DNA of 64,000 nt from Lichenostomus cassidix (taxonomy: Eukaryota; Chordata; Aves; Passeriformes; Meliphagidae), in contig CM039184.1 in NCBI GenBank assembly GCA_008360975.2, positions 48,884,797 through 48,948,796 of the forward strand, written 5' to 3'. Positions 48,901 through 64,000 of this stretch are shown one piece after another. Below the pieces are notes generated by a model that worked only from the letters and a program-made list of their open reading frames with translations, ran no database searches and was not told the origin of the DNA. The stretch's first letter is position 1; every line of letters starts with the position of its first letter. Made by a program: the position numbers and the translations under genes.

Positions 48901-51079
48901 TGGTGGTGGTTGGACAGGTTAATTTACTCAGTACTTTATTTTCAATTTGACAAAGAACCCAGACATGCAAGAGGACAGTAAATATGGAATATTTGTCATA
49001 TTTGCGGGATGCACTTGTCCAGCCCTTGAAAGCCTTTGGAGCAGATGGTGTACAACAAGCTATAACATTTATGGACTCTTACTGCTTGATGAAAGAAGAT
49101 ATTGAAAATATCATGGAAATAAGCACATGGGGAGGCAAACCCAGTCCTTTTTCAAAACTGGATCCCAAGGTAAAATTCACTGGTGAATTGTTTTGTTTTC
49201 TTGTGTATCTTAGAAAAGAAATGCTAGAATAATAGCTATGGTATGGATGTGACTGGGAAAGGCTGAAGCTGGTGCACCTGCTTATTAGCTGTAATTTGAT
49301 AGTAGGCTTTGTGAATCAGCTGGTAAACATACCACTAAAAGTTCAGGAGTAAGTCCTAAAAGATAATCAGGCTGTGCGTCACTTAGGAGTCTTATACCTT
49401 TTGCTCCTGGTGTAAAGGATTACTGGGAGTCAGCTGTGTCTTGGATATGGAAGTGGAACACAGGAAGGACTGGGAAAGCTGGTACCTTTCTGCAAACAAG
49501 CTCTGGCTGTAAGCTGTGTGTCCTTCAGGCACAGCCCTGCCTTTCTTACCCTCCTGCAAAGGAGAATGGACATACAGCTGCCTGTGTTAGAGTGGGCACT
49601 GGATTCAGAGGCTGCTTTGCAGGTGCACCTCTCACAGTCCTGTTGGAACTGCCAGACCTGGGGTTCTTCATGTGCTGCTCCTCCAGTGTTCAGCTACTCC
49701 ACTCCACTGGTTGGGACCCTCACCTGGTACAAGGTGATCTTAAACCCAAGCTGCTGTTACAAACTAGGCAGATGTGATCTGAACTATGATCTCCCTCATC
49801 CACGTCAGGTGCTCAGGGAAAGAGAAGGAACTAAGCCTACCCCTGCTATCTGGTGTTTACTCCTAGTCTGAGTATGCTGCTTAGTCTGGCTGCTTAGTCT
49901 GGTGCACAGTGCTGCTGAAGGGGGCTCTGGTGTGACCTGGATTAGGTGGCAGCAGAACAACAGTGCTAAAATTATTGTAAGCCTGAGCAAGACACATCTG
50001 AAGATGCACACTCTATTTGAGGATTATGTGGGACACATTCAAAAAGAGCCTTCACCATACAGCTCTTAAATGCTTTCTGTGTCCTTTTGAGAAGGTGTCC
50101 TCTTTTATGTATCCTTGGTCACATCTTTCCAAAGGAAAGTTGATGTGAAATCTCTAGGTAAGCTGGTTAGCTAACAATCTACAGTTCCTGAACTAATGCT
50201 CAGTTTCCTTCCTTCTACTCTGACAGGTCAAAGCAGCTTTTACACGTGCCTACAACAAAGAGGCACATCTGACTCCATATTCACTTAGTTCTGTCAAGGC
50301 ATCTAAAAGGCAGTCGGGATCTGCAGGGACCTTAGACCTGAGTGAAGACTTGAATTTGGAAGAGGTTCAATCTGATGAGGATGAGCAAGATACTGTCGAC
50401 AGTGATGCAATGATTAAGGTGATTTAGTTTCCTTAGTATTAAAACCACCCCACTGAAGTGTTGGGCCTTTTATGTTTGTTTTTAGTTACCTTTCTGTGAC
50501 TTTTAACATCATCTGAATGAATTAAGAAGAAAATCGTAGTAGATAATAAATATATAATCTCTCAGGTTCTAAATTTTTAACTGGTGATAGTGTGGAAAAA
50601 TTTAAATTACTTCCATCCATTGTCTTATGTTGGACCAAAGTGAGACATCACTCTAAATCAATGAGTTCTGCATCCAATTGCAATTTTAAGTGTTGGTGAG
50701 GATGGTGCCAGTGGCAAGGGGCAGCCACAGGCCTGTGCCAGTGGTTACCACAGATGGCAACTCTAGTAATGCCCTTTGTGGGTATCACCAAATGGGGAAC
50801 TGTGGCCAGCCCTTAAGACTGGATATTATAGTCTGTACTCTTCATGGCATTTACAAACTTCACACCTGAAAGGGGAGGGAAAGAGATGGCTTTTTCCTTA
50901 ACACTGACTGCATTTTGACTTAAACTTTTACCAGGTTGCAGATGGATTTTAAACTGTCTGTGTATTTCTGTTTGTAGCAAAAAAAGGTGAAGTCTTCCAA
51001 GGTGACAAAAAGAGAGAAAAATGAAGAAACAACAAAAAAAGAAGGGAAGAGAAAGGAGAAAACAAGACATTTAGAGTAA
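16676..51079 (+). CDS. RFC1: RFC1, replication factor C large subunit (complete, 25 coding exons)
   Basis: RFC1 is the large subunit of the five-protein ATP-driven clamp loader that opens PCNA and loads it at primer ends in replication and repair. The 25 exons splice in one open frame of 1153 residues plus TAA; human has 1148. Order: PIP-like N-terminus (MDIRRF, 1-6), Lys/Ser/Glu-rich disordered region with LDYFG at about 167-171, BRCT domain (about 405-485; FVITG and SKKTNYLV), linker, then the AAA+ module with VDKYKPTSL (about 589-597), Walker A GPPGVGKT (651-658, Lys657), Walker B LIMDEVD (716-722) and sensor 1 Asn752 in CMCND. After these come the clamp-loader collar and a Lys-rich C-terminal tail. 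The start is in ideal context (GCCGCCATGG after splicing). All introns are GT-AG. The frame is intact throughout. Confidence 0.98.
16679..21596 (+). other. RFC1: RFC1 intron 1 (4.9 kb)
   Basis: The first about 330 bp remain within the CpG island; the rest is AT-rich with no recognised repeat family, RNA gene or exon. Confidence 0.85.
21597..21725 (+). CDS. RFC1: RFC1 exon 2
   Basis: Acceptor TACTAG, donor GTTAGT, 43 codons, phase 0. It begins DIRRFLVVVPPGKQQ, the counterpart of human DIRKFFGVIPSGKK, then runs into a Lys/Glu-rich stretch. Confidence 0.93.
22685..22760 (+). CDS. RFC1: RFC1 exon 3
   Basis: Acceptor ACTTAG, donor GTAGTG, 76 nt, ends in phase 1. It encodes VNNSPSEDDSTQ and then KKKRRIIYDS, a basic patch like a nuclear localisation signal that is conserved in human. 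Confidence 0.92.
23938..24045 (+). repeat. T/G-rich low-complexity tract (TTGG)n
   Basis: GGTTGGTTGGGTTGGTTGG-type repeats followed by long T runs interspersed with GG, in RFC1 intron 3. Confidence 0.85.
24373..24466 (+). repeat. T/G-rich low-complexity tract
   Basis: TTTGTGGGTTTGGTGTTGGG and T runs with GTTTGTTTGTTT, in RFC1 intron 3, 330 bp from the preceding similar tract. Confidence 0.8.
24644..24663. repeat. 20-bp perfect palindrome
   Basis: TTCCTACCAT/ATGGTAGGAA, no spacer, in RFC1 intron 3, 122 bp before exon 4. Confidence 0.9.
24786..24905 (+). CDS. RFC1: RFC1 exon 4
   Basis: Acceptor TTACAG-type, donor GTAATG, 120 nt, phase 1 to 1. Contains KKPPEKK and KQDPVVYISET, matching human KKPPEK and RQDPVTYISET. 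Confidence 0.95.
24906..34159 (+). other. RFC1: RFC1 intron 4 (9.25 kb, longest intron)
   Basis: AT-rich; no exon, RNA gene or complete transposon recognised. Holds an A10/T10 pair at about 27010-27037 that could fold, and an A13 run near 30762. The open frames here are short and featureless. Confidence 0.8.
34160..34392 (+). CDS. RFC1: RFC1 exon 5
   Basis: Acceptor GTTTAG, donor GTGAGT, 233 nt, ends in phase 0. Encodes DEDDDFVNKR and then PLSPVKQTPTSALDYFGTGS. The LDYFG core is a conserved PIP-like motif of RFC1. Confidence 0.96.
35123..35197 (+). CDS. RFC1: RFC1 exon 6
   Basis: Acceptor ATATAG, donor GTAAAA, 25 codons, phase 0. Encodes DDEALARQLQLEEDSE, acidic helical sequence conserved with human. 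Confidence 0.95.
36973..37050 (+). CDS. RFC1: RFC1 exon 7
   Basis: Acceptor TTTCAG, donor GTTGAC, 26 codons, phase 0. Encodes LERQLHEDEEFARTLAMLDE, nearly identical to human. Confidence 0.96.
37376..37463 (+). CDS. RFC1: RFC1 exon 8
   Basis: Acceptor TTTTAG-type, donor GTAGGA, 88 nt, ends in phase 1. Begins ARKDTEGE like human ARKDTEAGE; the remainder is poorly conserved linker. Confidence 0.93.
37559..37860 (+). CDS. RFC1: RFC1 exon 9
   Basis: Acceptor TTCAAG, donor GTAGGA, 302 nt, ends in phase 0. A long Lys/Ser/Glu-rich disordered linker that ends in PKKEKVSPKKTE, with repeated SP/TPKK motifs that could be CDK sites. Confidence 0.93.
38941..39048 (+). CDS. RFC1: RFC1 exon 10
   Basis: Acceptor ACCCAG, donor GTAAGT, 36 codons, phase 0. 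Encodes SVSPEDSEKKRNNYQAYRSF and then LNREGPKALGSKEIPQ, the conserved lead-in to the BRCT domain that contributes to DNA binding. Confidence 0.97.
39581..39760 (+). CDS. RFC1: RFC1 exon 11 (BRCT, N-terminal two thirds)
   Basis: Acceptor TCTCAG, donor GTGAGT, 60 codons, phase 0. Encodes GAENCLEGLTFVITGVLE, then YGGKVTGNVSKKTNYLVMG. The Thr of FVITG and the Lys of SKKTNYLV are the usual BRCT phosphate-binding pair, used in RFC1 for the DNA 5' phosphate. Confidence 0.97.
39941..40080 (+). repeat. compound (TG)n/(TA)n microsatellite
   Basis: About 140 bp alternating GTGTGT and TATATA blocks in three rounds, filling a third of RFC1 intron 11. Confidence 0.95.
40200..40304 (+). CDS. RFC1: RFC1 exon 12 (BRCT, C-terminal part)
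   Basis: Acceptor CTCCAG, donor GTACGT, 35 codons, phase 0. Encodes ALGTKVIDEDGLFELIRTMPGKKSKYE, closing the BRCT fold; note the sequence is longer than motifs quoted here and matches human closely. Confidence 0.96.
40338..40388 (+). repeat. T-rich tract (T8, T22)
   Basis: T8-GTTTG-T22-GC, then TTTGCTTTGTTTTT, near the 5' end of RFC1 intron 12. May be a reversed poly(A) tail; no attached element recognised. Confidence 0.85.
41419..41809 (+). CDS. RFC1: RFC1 exon 13 (linker and start of AAA+ module)
   Basis: Acceptor GCAAAG, donor GTGATT, 391 nt, ends in phase 1. The first two thirds are basic linker (NMEARPKRTPQKAEAGK). It then encodes LLWVDKYKPTSLKAIIGQQG and CANKLLRWLRNW, the clamp-loader entry motif. 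Confidence 0.96.
42346..42440 (+). repeat. G/T-rich tract
   Basis: GTAGTGGGTAGTGGGGTTTT followed by GTGTGTGGTGTGTTTGGGG and similar, almost free of A and C, in RFC1 intron 13. Confidence 0.8.
42722..42831 (+). CDS. RFC1: RFC1 exon 14 (Walker A)
   Basis: Acceptor TAATAG, donor GTGAGT, 110 nt, ends in phase 0. Encodes FKAALLSGPPGVGKTTTAAL. Lys657 is the ATP phosphate-binding lysine. Confidence 0.97.
43891..44010 (+). repeat. A/C-rich tract (CCAACCAAAA)n
   Basis: About 120 bp almost wholly A and C (AAAACCAAAACCAACCAAAC, CCAACCAACC...), in RFC1 intron 14. It is the complement type of the TTGG tracts elsewhere in the window. Confidence 0.85.
44161..44275 (+). CDS. RFC1: RFC1 exon 15
   Basis: Acceptor GACCAG, donor GTGCGT, 115 nt, ends in phase 1. 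Encodes ELGYSYVELNASDTRSK, the conserved AAA+ strand after Walker A (box IV of RFC proteins). Confidence 0.97.
44723..44811 (+). CDS. RFC1: RFC1 exon 16 (Walker B)
   Basis: Acceptor TTTCAG, donor GTGAAG, 89 nt, ends in phase 0. Encodes HVLIMDEVDGMAGNEDRGG. Asp719-Glu720 are the Mg/ATP hydrolysis pair. Confidence 0.97.
45848..45985 (+). CDS. RFC1: RFC1 exon 17 (sensor 1)
   Basis: Acceptor TTACAG, donor GTAAGC, 46 codons, phase 0. Encodes IPIICMCNDRSHPKMRSL with sensor-1 Asn752, then LRFQRPRLEQIK. Confidence 0.97.
46386..46481 (+). CDS. RFC1: RFC1 exon 18
   Basis: Acceptor TTACAG, donor GTCAGT, 32 codons, phase 0. Encodes MSIAFKEGLKIPPPAMQE and ANQDIRQ, the lid with the sensor-2 region (DIRQV across the junction). 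Confidence 0.96.
46644..46742 (+). CDS. RFC1: RFC1 exon 19
   Basis: Acceptor CTTTAG, donor GTAAGT, 33 codons, phase 0. Encodes VLHNLNMWCAKDKSLTYDDA, end of the AAA+ lid. Confidence 0.96.
47172..47326 (+). CDS. RFC1: RFC1 exon 20
   Basis: Acceptor ATTTAG, donor GTGAGT, 155 nt, ends in phase 2. Encodes GPFDVVRKVFATGEEAARMS and FFHDYSLAPLFVQENYVHVK, start of the RFC1 collar domain. Confidence 0.97.
47450..47567 (+). CDS. RFC1: RFC1 exon 21
   Basis: Acceptor TTCCAG, donor GTGAGC, 118 nt, ends in phase 0. Encodes LKKHLMLLSRAADSICDGDI and SKQNWNLLPTQ. Confidence 0.97.
47915..48080 (-). mobile_element. CR1-like LINE fragment (degraded)
   Basis: GAAGTTGGAATGCACCTCTG followed by GAGGTCATCTAGTTCACACC and CCTGCTCAG resembles the inverted avian CR1 3' region (GGTTGGAAGGGACCTCTGGAGATCATCTAGTCCAACC..CCTGCTC). 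It lies in RFC1 intron 21 in the opposite orientation to the gene. Ends are approximate. Confidence 0.7.
48432..48577 (+). CDS. RFC1: RFC1 exon 22
   Basis: Acceptor TTTCAG, donor GTAGTA, 146 nt, ends in phase 2. Encodes AIYASVLPGELMRGYMSQFP and KHDRIIQELAMHMSL. Confidence 0.97.
48956..49169 (+). CDS. RFC1: RFC1 exon 23
   Basis: Acceptor ACAAAG, donor GTAAAA, 214 nt, ends in phase 0. Encodes KRTVNMEYLSYLRDALVQPL and MEISTWGGKPSPFSKLDPK. Confidence 0.97.
50227..50418 (+). CDS. RFC1: RFC1 exon 24
   Basis: Acceptor TGACAG, donor GTGATT, 64 codons, phase 0. Encodes VKAAFTRAYNKEAHLTPYSL and then an acidic stretch rich in Asp/Glu ending DSDAMIK. Confidence 0.97.
50978..51079 (+). CDS. RFC1: RFC1 exon 25 (Lys-rich tail and stop)
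   Basis: Acceptor TTGTAG, 33 codons then TAA at 51077. The tail is highly basic (QKKVKSSKVTKREK...), like the C-terminal nuclear-localisation tail of human RFC1. Confidence 0.95.
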   Translation, partial: QKKVKSSKVTKREKNEETTKKEGKRKEKTRHLE

Positions 51080-51515
51080 AATCTTGCTTTGGACACAGCT
51101 TTGCTTATCTAACTTCTGGCAGGAACATGAAACAGATCCAGTGCTGCAGCTGGGAAAGTAGAACCAGTGCATTGAAAGTGCTCCTCTTATAGAGGTGCTG
51201 TAGGTCCTGTGCTCTCACACAAGGCCCTGCTGTGCTTACTCTTGACATGGTGTATGTTACATGTTACAAGCTGTAACTATCCTTGTGCAACAGACACCAG
51301 GTGCATGAACATGCTGAAGGTGTCATGCTTAATTACCTGGCATTTCTGCTGAGTCTTCCTAGGACTTCACTACTTTTTTTTTATATAAATCCCCTGACAG
51401 TATGCGGTGAAGTCTTGTAAATAGTACATGATGCAAAAAACCCATAAATGGCCTATTTGTACATTATAGAAGTTAAGCAGTATATAAAATTACAATAAAA
51501 CATTTCACAGGACTT
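51080..51515 (+). other. RFC1: RFC1 3' UTR
   Basis: About 430 nt from the stop to just past the poly(A) signal at 51494. No other coding signal is seen. The end is inferred from the signal and the T/G-rich element that follows (about 51535-51560). Confidence 0.75.
51494..51499 (+). terminator. RFC1: RFC1 poly(A) signal AATAAA
   Basis: AATAAA in TTACAATAAAACATTTCACA, 415 nt after the stop, with a GTGTTCTGTCCTGTCT-like downstream element about 40 nt further on. Confidence 0.8.
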
Positions 51516-52808
51516 TTTTAAAGCTTTGGTTAAGTTCATGGAGTGTTCTGTCCTGTCTCCCACCTTTTGTCCAGTTTTGTCTTTCCTTCATGTGCATGAT
51601 GTGGCATTCCTCTTTTCTTTCCTTTTGTCCAGTTAAGAGACACCAAAAAGCAGTGAGGGGTTTAGTTCCAACACTTGAGTAGGCTGCACTTGTATGAGTT
51701 ATATCTTTAATCAAAACCAGAAACAAATATTTAAAGAGTAAGAAATGTTTAATTGAAAATAGTTATAACAGTTCAGAACTGATACTAAAAAAGAGAACAG
51801 TAAGGAGATGGTTTTTCTTCTTGCCACTCACATAATAAAAGATGGCCCCACAGTTTGGTGTAGAGAAAATGCAGATTTTGTTTGTAAGAATTTCCAATCA
51901 GTTGTATTACTACAATAAACCAAAATACAAAATTTATCAAAAGCTAAATAGTTACAGGTATCACAGAATAGAAGTGACATGGGTGTTACTAGGCCTTTGA
52001 GGAAAAGATGGTAGTGACAGAGCTTTCCTTGCTGCTTGCCAGCCAGCACAAGCAGTTCTGAAAGTAAACAGAGGAGGTTAGTCATATTCTGAGATAAACT
52101 GTGCTAGCAGATCAGGAAAAATAAAAACAACTAAAAGTCCCCCAGAAAAAATTGCATGCTGACCTACAGCTGGGTTTTCACATAAGTTGTTTGCACTAGT
52201 AGATGTGCCTTGAAATGTCAGCATTATTGAGGAACACAGTTAACTCATTTACAGTTTCCATTTCTTTTAAAAACAGACTCCAGGATGTATGTGTGTGGTA
52301 TAGACAGAGCCATGCTCTTTCTTTGAAAGATGAATATTTCAGGCCCATACTTGGGATAGATTCTGCTAAATAGGCAGGTTAAGATCATGTTAACTGCATT
52401 CTAGATCTGCTCCTTCCAGTTAGTACCCTCCAGCTCCCCCTACACTTAAACCCTTATTGGGAGATTTGTCAGATCTGTTGAAGTTTTGATGATACTGAGA
52501 TCTTCAAACTGTTCTCTGTACTACTGAAGCACACCTGCTGTTCAGGAACATGTTCCAGATCGGAACATCTTGTGGATGTTAACATGGTCATAGAAGTAAA
52601 CTGAGTTAAAGCCAAATTTCACAACTAGGTTAGCTCCAGCAGCAAAACCTACTGGTGTTTGCATGCCAGAGGTGATAGAACTGGGTCTCAGTTATCTGAG
52701 GCTTTGATGCAGGCTGTAAATTAAGATTCCTTGCTGGGAAAAACTCCCAGTGTCTTCTAGAAAAAGCTCTGTTAAGTAAAAAGTACAGACTCTAGCACAT
52801 ACCTGAAT
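51516..52808 (-). other. WDR19: WDR19 3' UTR and tail-to-tail junction with RFC1
   Basis: The two stop codons are 1.73 kb apart. ATTAAA signals on the minus strand at 51753-51748 and 51712-51707 could end WDR19 about 200 bp from the RFC1 poly(A) site. No AATAAA is seen on this strand in the interval below the stop codon. No other gene is recognised. Confidence 0.55.
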
Positions 52809-60723
<7,915 letters not shown>

Positions 60724-63700
60724 CTTAAGGAAATCATACAAAAGCAATTAATACTGACCAAATATGTACTGCTGTATTCCCTCTCTTGACTTGCTCATCC
60801 CACCACATTTTCCAAAGAAAGCAGACAAGCTTGCTGCATGAAAAGCTCTTGGTATCAACACACTTCAGCTATGCCACAGCCACATGCAGGGTTTGGCTGT
60901 TGCTCAGGCCCAGGAACACTCATGCCAAGGGCCTGCATGGAGTCCTGGCAGCTCAGCCCTGTCAGGAGAGATGCAGAAAGCTACACACCACTATGCACAT
61001 GGAGAGTTGTACAGGGGGAAAACCAAACAACTCCAGATGTGTGGCCATTTATGGTGTCAGAACAGAACCAAAGGACTCCTTTTAGAAATAGAAATCTTAC
61101 TAGAAATGCTCAAATTGCATTATGGGTCTAAATGCAAACATTGCTTAGTGTGGATAGGGATGACAAAATCTGGCTACTAATGACTGTATTGTTGTGGGAC
61201 CAGATGGTAGACATCCAAGACAGCTAAAAGATTGAAAATCAGGGGACAATAAGCTAACAAAATGCATAAAATTTATAATTTGCTATACCATGTACTTTTG
61301 ATAGTTTCTGTAACCCAAGAATGGCAAATGTAGCAAAAGGTTCACCCAAAAATTGGCAATCCAACAGCAGGCAAATTAGTGAAAGAATTTAAAAACAAAA
61401 CTGAAAAACCAAGATGGCCGTATTATAGGAAACAAACATGAGTTCTACTTTTGTAAGTGTACCCAAATGTCTAGAAGACTGGGAATAAAAAAAACCCAAT
61501 GAAAGAAAGAATTGGTCTTTGATAAGGATTTTGAGAAAATCCTCAAGAGAGTTAATTCCTAAAGATAAAAAATAAAATATAGGAATAGAAAAGAAAGACT
61601 AGAGAAATTAAGTATTAAAAATATTCTATTTATTGCTATTAAAGAAGTTGAAAAAATAAAAAAGCAAAATAAAATGACCTTGCTTATGCTGAAAAGGAAC
61701 TATTAAGTGAAAAAAAAATTGGGTTAGTGTCACATTCATCAGCAGTTGATATAAAATCCATTTCTAAAATGGGATCAATAAACAGTAAAGCCTGTATATG
61801 GTAATCTTTTAACTAGTAAATAAGGATTAAATTAAGGGGAAGTATTGCATATAATGGTATGATTCCAACTTAAGTGTGTAAGTAAAAAAAAAAACCAAAA
61901 AAACTCTGGGAGCTTTATAGAGAGTTTAGCAAAAAAATCCAAACCAGCTAATTAGTAATCCAAACCAATTATTAGTAATAAATCCACATATTTAAAGTGT
62001 GTATTCTATGTTAAAATGGTATAAAAATTTTTATAAAAATAATTGTATTAATCAATGCGCTATTTTCTGGAATACTGTGTGGGTTTTGCATGTCAGTCTC
62101 AGACACAGCAAAAAATGCAGAAATTCAAGGGAACAGAAATATTATAGATATAAAATATTTCCTTATAGAAAAGATGACTGCAAGGATTAGCTTGTACTTG
62201 AGTAAAAAAGAAAAAATTACAAAAAAAAACCAGAAAAAAATGCAAGAGAGGAAGAATTGCATATGGAAAGAAAACAGTGAAGACAAATCTTCTTTTTAAC
62301 TTGAAATGTAAGGAAAAACATTAGGTGACCAAAAGTAATTACTGTTAAACTAATGATGGAGCAGAATTTTAAGTAACACACGATCAAAAGGTTGAACATC
62401 ATAAGAATTGTAATTTAAGAATAATGAAATAATTATCTGGATAATAATGTGACTACAACTTTTATTAACAGATATTATTTATCCACTGTAAACTGCCTTA
62501 AAAAGAAAAATTATTATTCCCTGATTATGGTAAACCAAAAATCACTAAGAATAGTGGGTTATGAAATAATTCTTCCCCAACTTCTGACATCACATAATGA
62601 CCAGAGATGGCCATTCCATCTATGATAAGCAGAATCCAGGCTGCTTCTCCCCTTTCTCCAGGATAGGATCCTGTCTCAGCATGGACCAGTGGTCTTACAT
62701 GGTATTTGCCATGTTTTTAACTGTATCTTACTTAAATAATATATTTTAATTACTTAAAAAAAAGAAAAAGCAAAAGTTGTTCAGGAAAATTAGTCCTATG
62801 TTTTACTTTCATATTCTTAACTTTAAAGTCATTAAGTTTCAAAGCAAAAAATGCAGGAAAAGAATTTCTAATACATTTCCTAAGGTCTTTTGAAAATTTA
62901 TTACTGCAATCAAACTGATTTAATATTAGATATTAATAATTTTAGTTTAATTTTTCTTTTTAAAACATATGTACTCCAAAGATATGCATACAGAAAACTG
63001 CAGAACCTTGCTAGTTAATGTTCCCTAAAAGAGCACACATGACAATTTAAGAATCTTACACAAATACAATAGTTCACATAATCACACATTTAAGAAATAG
63101 TTTATAATTAGTCTGACAATAGTGTAGCAAAATTTTGGTGAGCATAATAATTTTGATAACAAGGTACTTCATTAAAATGCAACATAATTGTTGGCTCTGA
63201 CAGTTTTAAAGCAATCAGCCTGCTGTCAGTGATAATCTGGTTTGAAGATCAATGTTTGAAATTATTAGCAAGTTTCTGCTGCACTGCTACTTTAAAATTC
63301 AACCTTACTTTCAGCTTTACAAAAATGCCACAACATAGAAGCTTCTATTTTCTAAAAACAATGATATCTTGCTTAAGTTCAAGAACAGTCTCCATAGCAC
63401 AACGAAGATAAAGACTGTTTTCAAAGTAATTTTTAAAACAAGTATGTATGATTTGATATAGTAAAATTTTGTTACTCACTGAGAGAGACTATGGTTGATT
63501 GGATTAAAGCATTCAGAAGAAAAAGAGAGAGCTTTTAAATAAGGAAAACAAAGCTCTACACTGAAGTTCAAAACAATGTTAAATATGACAATAGCATTTA
63601 CAAAATTCTTAAGTTTTTTATAAAACTTTTAGAATCTCTTCACTATGGAGATCATACTGTAGCTCACTTCCCTTGCTCAGTTCCATACACTTTTTTGAAC

Positions 63701-64000
63701 AAGGCAGCTGTGCTGATGTTCTGAGAAAAGAGACTAGATGCTACAGTTTCTGTCCACCCAACTTCCAGCATAAATATGAAATTAGTCTTGCTTAAAATGA
63801 AACTACATAGATTTTTCATCCATTGCCTCCAACAGCTTAATTCCCTTTGGGCTCTTCCAGTTGAATTCTGTTTGTTTTGCTGTGTTTTGCTTCTCATAAT
63901 TTTATTGAACTTCACATGTCATATTAGAGGTTAAGGTAAGGGGTAAATAACAAAGGTGTAGAGGTTTCATTTGGTTCTTTTTTTTTCAGATTTTACAAAA
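60724..64000 (-). other. WDR19: WDR19 intron (partial)
   Basis: No sequence matching the exon that should precede DAKYLFRL (ending near ENDGMPK in human) is present, so this intron exceeds 3.2 kb. It is very AT-rich; a 16-bp AT palindrome (TATAAAAATTTTTATA) lies near 62021. Nothing else was recognised. Confidence 0.75.

Larger units (their letters stand above)
44276..50977 (+). other. RFC1: RFC1 introns 15-24
   Basis: Intron 15 44276-44722, 16 44812-45847, 17 45986-46385, 18 46482-46643, 19 46743-47171, 20 47327-47449, 21 47568-48431, 22 48578-48955, 23 49170-50226, 24 50419-50977. Intron 21 holds a CR1-like fragment, intron 16 an unexplained minus-strand peptide-like frame, and intron 23 a 13-bp tandem duplication (GCTGCTTAGTCTG twice, about 49876-49901). 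Confidence 0.8.

Noticed and set aside
49436..49871. Two overlapping frames of about 115 codons in RFC1 intron 23
   Set aside because: A local GC-rich patch with two frames open at once and no recognisable motif; treated as chance.
60786..61180. Three overlapping plus-strand frames in a WDR19 intron
   Set aside because: All are short, share the same DNA and have no domain; no support for a gene.

Overview
This is vertebrate nuclear DNA, most likely from a bird. The genes are split into many short exons with canonical GT/AG borders, and there are no bacterial-style operons. The order KLB - RFC1 - WDR19 with these relative orientations is the conserved tetrapod block known from human 4p14. Short introns (all of RFC1 in about 34 kb), two fragments that look like avian CR1 LINEs, and the protein divergence from human all favour a bird. 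I did not assign a species.

Layout: (1) 1-11037, minus strand, holds the first two coding exons of KLB (beta-klotho); its later exons lie left of position 1. (2) About 11.04-16.68 kb is the head-to-head spacer between KLB and RFC1. It ends in a GC-rich CpG island at about 16.0-17.0 kb that serves as the RFC1 promoter. (3) 16676-51079, plus strand, is a complete RFC1 (large subunit of the DNA clamp loader). Its 25 coding exons splice in one open frame of 1153 residues, with a poly(A) signal at 51494. (4) About 51.5-52.8 kb is the tail-to-tail junction. (5) 52809-60723, minus strand, holds the last seven coding exons of WDR19/IFT144 (256 C-terminal residues); the rest of that gene lies right of 64000.

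The three genes are neighbours but not one functional system. KLB is a membrane co-receptor for endocrine FGFs, RFC1 loads PCNA in the nucleus, and WDR19 is a retrograde intraflagellar-transport subunit. I found no hidden operon, CRISPR array, virus or other unknown multi-gene system. Most of the window is intron.

Points worth a second look: the human KLB N-terminal extension can still be aligned upstream of the bird start, but its ATG is GTG and it is cut by an in-frame stop. RFC1 has an in-frame upstream ATG that could add 57 Ala/Pro/Arg-rich residues, plus a short uORF in good context. The PIP-like N-terminus of RFC1 is altered. A perfect 14-bp-stem hairpin and a 20-bp perfect palindrome lie in introns. 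Two unexplained minus-strand peptide-like reading frames lie at 14880-15113 and 45342-45512.
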